This document shows positions 61,250-64,000 of a DNA stretch of 64,000 nucleotides, piece after piece. The DNA is from Ruminococcus sp. XPD3002. Its GTDB lineage: Bacteria > Bacillota > Clostridia > Oscillospirales > Ruminococcaceae. Within the stretch, counting starts at the first letter, position 1, and every line of letters starts with the position of its first letter. The translations under genes were made by a program, and so were the position numbers. Location: the NCBI GenBank assembly GCA_900119535.1, contig FPJT01000006.1, forward strand, positions 1 to 64,000, read 5' to 3'. The notes below the pieces were generated by a model. The model saw only the letters and a program-made list of their open reading frames with translations, was not told the DNA's origin and made no database searches.

Positions 61250-63427
61250 TCACTGTGATTCGTCAGATGTCATGCGATTGAAGCGTCCTGTTTCATCTGT
61301 AAGGAGCTTAAAATTATTGGCAACTTCTTTAACTTCCGCTTCTTCACTTAAAAAAGCCTCTACAACAAGCGGATCAAAATGTTTTCCAGAACCTTCCCTG
61401 ATAATTTTCATTGCTTCGTCAAAAGTAAAAGGATCTTTGTAGCTTCGCTTTGAAACAAGTGCATCAAAAACATCAGCAACTGCCATAACTCTTGCGGAAA
61501 GAGGAATATCTTCACCTGAGAGTCCATAAGGATAACCTGTGCCGTTCCATTTTTCATGGTGATACGCCGCAAGATTCCGGGCTTCTGAAAGATATCCGGA
61601 ATTCGGAACAAGTGAAATCGCCTGAGAGATGATGTTATGTCCTGCCGTAGTATGCTTCTTCATTATCTCGAACTCTTCATCAGTCAGCTTTCCGGGTTTA
61701 TTAAGTATAGCATCAGGGACCTGTATTTTTCCAATATCATGAAGAGGAGCTGAATGAACTACATCCGATATGAACTGATCTGTAAGTTCATCGTTATAAT
61801 ATCCCTTCTTACGAAGTGAATTCAATATTATCTCTGTATAACGGGCTGTTTTACGTACATGAGCTCCTGTATTCTCGTCGCGGCTCTCAACTATATCAGC
61901 AAGAACTATGATCAGTGCATTCTGCATCTGAGCAAGTTCCTGAGTCTTTTTCTGAACATCCGCAACGTACTTCATACTGTCATCCGACGTCTTTGCAATA
62001 GCGTGATAAAGATTTTCAACTTCATCACCTGTGTGTATTTTCAGATCATGAATACGTTCAATACTGTTTACACGGGCATTTTCACTGTCATAGGCAAAAG
62101 TACCGGTACTTAAAGCGATTGAATTAACAGGAAGTACTATGTGATACTCAACGAGCCATCTTACAAATACGAAAATAAGTATGAAGAACCCAAGGAAGAG
62201 TGAAAGCATCTCAACAAAGAATTTTCTCTCAATAGAACCGATCATGTCCATTGATACATCAGCGGCTGCATAGCATACACAGTTTCCGCTTTTATCCAGA
62301 ACAGGCTTGTATACTGTTAGAAGCCATCCGAACTGATCGTTTGATATTATAGGATCTATTTCCTTGCCTTCGAGCAGATCTGGGACTAATGGAATGAAAG
62401 TTTTATCAAATGAAAGCAATTCACCGTGCTCAGAACCCATATCTTCTCCGTTATCCACATCGAAAACAACCCGACAGCCTTCCTTTTCTATTTTGTAGAC
62501 ATAAAGATACTTTATATCAGTTGAACTCTCTCTTATCCTTGTGAGAATCTTTTCAGTTTCGATATATCCTTCCGAAGACTCGCCGTTTTTTATGTATTCA
62601 TCGACCATTTCTGTATCGATAGTACTTGCCGCAATATTGGCTGCTCCTTCTGCTATTTTGATATGGTCCTTAATAAGAGCGTTACGATAAAGCTTCATAC
62701 TTATGCCTGTAGCAGCAACAGAAACAGCTATAAGAGAAATACTGAGTGCAAGCATTATCTTTGTTCTCAGCGATATAACTCTGAAATTCGTCTTTTTAGC
62801 TGCTTCGGAGTCTTCTTCGGAAAGCGGAGTCTGCATCCATCCGATAAACCGGCAGCTTCTCTTTAAGGATCCGGGAATAATACGAAGGATTATCAATGCC
62901 ATGATAACTGAGATAGTCTTATCTAACAGGTCAACAAGAACATTGGAAATAATCAGAGCAGTCCGCTCATTCATTATTCCCGTATCATACAGCATGGATT
63001 GAAGAATTCCGCTGTCATTCGGTACATCATCAAGATAAATAGGTATAAACGAACCTATTCCGCCACCGATAAGTGCGAAAACGATGATCGCTGCAATTGT
63101 TTTGAGAGGCTTCTTGAAGAATCCTTTTTTTGTTAAATATGAAGCTGTTACGGAAATAAGTACATTCAGAACACCGTAATACAATGCCGAAGTATCCGAT
63201 ATACTTTTAAATATATTAGTCGAAAAACCGACTATAACGCCCGGAAGAAATCCGCCGATTATCGATGCTACGATGGTTCCGACTGTATCGAGATAAAGAG
63301 GTGCTCCGCTTTTCTCAGCGATAGTTCCGAAAAAAAGATTAAGAAAAATGCCGATCAGGCACATCAAAGCAGTTATAAGATTCCTCTTTTTTACAGAAAG
63401 TATATTATTAGTATTAGAATCACTCAT
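61250..63427 (-). CDS. Membrane HD-GYP phosphodiesterase with sensor domain
   Basis: A 725-aa protein. An N-terminal block of about six helices (~15-190; 'YLDTVGTIVASIIGGFLPGVIVGFSTN') resembles membrane sensing or ECF-transporter-like modules. A further helix (~220), an extracytoplasmic sensor region (~245-390), another helix (~395-415) and an HD-GYP domain (~500-695) follow. Catalytic motifs are 'ENTGAHVRKTARY', 'APLHDIGKI', 'HTTAGHNI' and 'YHHEKWNGTGYPYG'. It should hydrolyse cyclic di-GMP. GAGGGA is properly spaced from the ATG at 63427; an ATG at 63451 lacks a ribosome-binding site. It is the counterpart of the GGDEF protein at 30617. Confidence 0.9.
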   Translation of the reverse strand: MSDSNTNNILSVKKRNLITALMCLIGIFLNLFFGTIAEKSGAPLYLDTVGTIVASIIGGFLPGVIVGFSTNIFKSISDTSALYYGVLNVLISVTASYLTKKGFFKKPLKTIAAIIVFALIGGGIGSFIPIYLDDVPNDSGILQSMLYDTGIMNERTALIISNVLVDLLDKTISVIMALIILRIIPGSLKRSCRFIGWMQTPLSEEDSEAAKKTNFRVISLRTKIMLALSISLIAVSVAATGISMKLYRNALIKDHIKIAEGAANIAASTIDTEMVDEYIKNGESSEGYIETEKILTRIRESSTDIKYLYVYKIEKEGCRVVFDVDNGEDMGSEHGELLSFDKTFIPLVPDLLEGKEIDPIISNDQFGWLLTVYKPVLDKSGNCVCYAAADVSMDMIGSIERKFFVEMLSLFLGFFILIFVFVRWLVEYHIVLPVNSIALSTGTFAYDSENARVNSIERIHDLKIHTGDEVENLYHAIAKTSDDSMKYVADVQKKTQELAQMQNALIIVLADIVESRDENTGAHVRKTARYTEIILNSLRKKGYYNDELTDQFISDVVHSAPLHDIGKIQVPDAILNKPGKLTDEEFEIMKKHTTAGHNIISQAISLVPNSGYLSEARNLAAYHHEKWNGTGYPYGLSGEDIPLSARVMAVADVFDALVSKRSYKDPFTFDEAMKIIREGSGKHFDPLVVEAFLSEEAEVKEVANNFKLLTDETGRFNRMTSDESQ

Positions 63428-63616
63428 TTGTTTTCCCTCATTAACTGACATTACTATATGTTATATGTCTGTTTATATATTTCTTTATTACATTATAACT
63501 CTTAGCTTTCAGTAATTCATCAATTATTTGTTAAAAATGCAAAGAGAATTAAAAAAGTATATAATATACAATAAATTTCCAAACTAATAAAAATCACCAG
63601 ATTACTGTATTTGATT

Positions 63617-63673
63617 AAAAAAACAGCCTGACAAGTATCTCCTTTAGAATCGGAGTTCAAACCTGTCAGGCTG
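63617..63673 (-). terminator. Terminator after the suf-type gene
   Basis: A 10-bp stem (63664-63673 with 63624-63633) around a ~30-nt loop that itself holds a 4-bp stem; on the minus strand it is followed by seven Ts. Confidence 0.78.
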
Positions 63674-63688
63674 AAATATTATTATCGC

Positions 63689-64000
63689 TTATTTAAGGAA
63701 CCCGTTGATTATCTGCTCTTCAGCTTCAGCTTCGGTAAGTCCGAGAGTCATCAGTTTTGTAAGCTGTTCTCCGGCGATCTTTCCGATTGCCGCCTCGTGA
63801 ACAAGTGCAGCGTCTATGTTATTGGCTTCCAGTGAAGGCACTGCAAGTATTCTTCCGTTATCCATAATTATAGAATCACACTCTGTATGTCCGCTGCATG
63901 CTGCGCTACCAACAATACACAGATCAAGCTTCTGATAAGAGTTGTCTCTTGCTACTGAACGTGAAACAATGTCTGCACTCGAACCGTCCCCGTTAAGTTC
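63689..64000 (-). CDS. SufB/SufD-family Fe-S assembly protein, C-terminal part
   Basis: The last 103 codons of a gene that continues past the right edge. The segment contains 'CIVGSAACSGHTECDSIIMD', 'AVPSLEANNIDAALVHEAAIGKI' and 'LMTLGLTEAEAEEQIINGFLK', the conserved C-terminal part of the SufB/SufD family (beta-helix end and 'HEAAIG' region). SufBCD builds iron-sulfur clusters for transfer to apoproteins. Whether this is SufB or SufD cannot be settled from the visible part; the Cys-rich stretch is more SufB-like. A terminator follows, so it is the last gene of its operon. Confidence 0.85.
   Translation of the reverse strand, partial: ELNGDGSSADIVSRSVARDNSYQKLDLCIVGSAACSGHTECDSIIMDNGRILAVPSLEANNIDAALVHEAAIGKIAGEQLTKLMTLGLTEAEAEEQIINGFLK

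Noticed and set aside
63624..63673. tRNA-like features (T-loop-like GTTCAAACC and paired ends)
   Set aside because: Only about 50 nt long, with no D-arm or anticodon arm; the stem and T-run on the minus strand are better explained as the terminator of the suf-type gene.

Overview
The window looks like chromosomal DNA of a low-to-moderate GC, Gram-positive anaerobe of the Ruminococcaceae/Oscillospiraceae, most likely a Ruminococcus close to R. albus or R. flavefaciens. The basis is two secreted dockerin proteins (a CotH-type protein and a giant leucine-rich-repeat protein), a type III glutamine synthetase, a domain-permuted GH3 beta-glucosidase of the kind known from R. albus and Butyrivibrio, Thr/Ser-rich linkers, and strong TTGACA/TATAAT promoters with AGGAGG ribosome-binding sites. 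No rRNA, tRNA, CRISPR array, prophage or intact insertion sequence was seen.

Layout. 1-4977: edge of an unknown gene, an acetyltransferase, the aroC-aroF (chorismate synthase, DAHP synthase) operon, and convergent metG. 5225-16814: extracellular block with the CotH/dockerin protein, a SulP anion transporter and the 2109-aa BspA-like/dockerin protein. 16885-20568 (minus): asnB-HD hydrolase-pyrB. 20809-26323: moxR-DUF58-transglutaminase-DUF308 envelope operon. 26367-34673: a small membrane gene, a ThrE-type exporter, an ECF sigma factor with a membrane partner, a LacI-like-sensor diguanylate cyclase and glnN. 34707-41323 (minus): greA, a PC4-like protein, and a type II topoisomerase pair with an acetyltransferase gene between the subunits. 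41500-46340 (minus): glmS and a YdjG/YdjI-like zinc-ribbon/SPFH pair. 46513-50579 (minus): ArsC-like protein, permuted GH3, and DUF3793-DUF2325 behind a palindromic operator. 50955-61185 (plus): VanY-like lipoprotein, two MATE transporters, recD2-mreB, an SOS-controlled Y-family polymerase and NudC. 61250-64000 (minus): an HD-GYP membrane protein and the 3' end of a sufB/sufD-type gene.

How the genes fit together. The functions are typical of a fibre-degrading gut or rumen anaerobe: surface dockerin proteins, a cytoplasmic beta-glucosidase, nitrogen assimilation (glnN, asnB), wall precursor supply and remodelling (glmS, VanY-like, MreB, the MoxR/DUF58/transglutaminase operon), DNA repair and topology, and both arms of cyclic-di-GMP turnover (GGDEF and HD-GYP).

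The most unusual signals are mostly regulatory or domain-architectural. They are: a mirrored pair of ECF-type promoter motifs around a housekeeping promoter upstream of the ECF sigma gene (28324-28452); matching 11-bp-phased TTAAG repeats at two loci; two LexA-type boxes at the Y-family polymerase; a dyad operator at DUF2325/DUF3793; a hairpin apparently bridging the ribosome-binding site and start of the topoisomerase B gene; an aspartate carbamoyltransferase carrying only the zinc domain of PyrI; a methionyl-tRNA synthetase without KMSKS; and a YdjI-like protein with duplicated zinc ribbons. No single wholly new multi-gene system could be demonstrated. All calls are by eye from sequence, with no database search.
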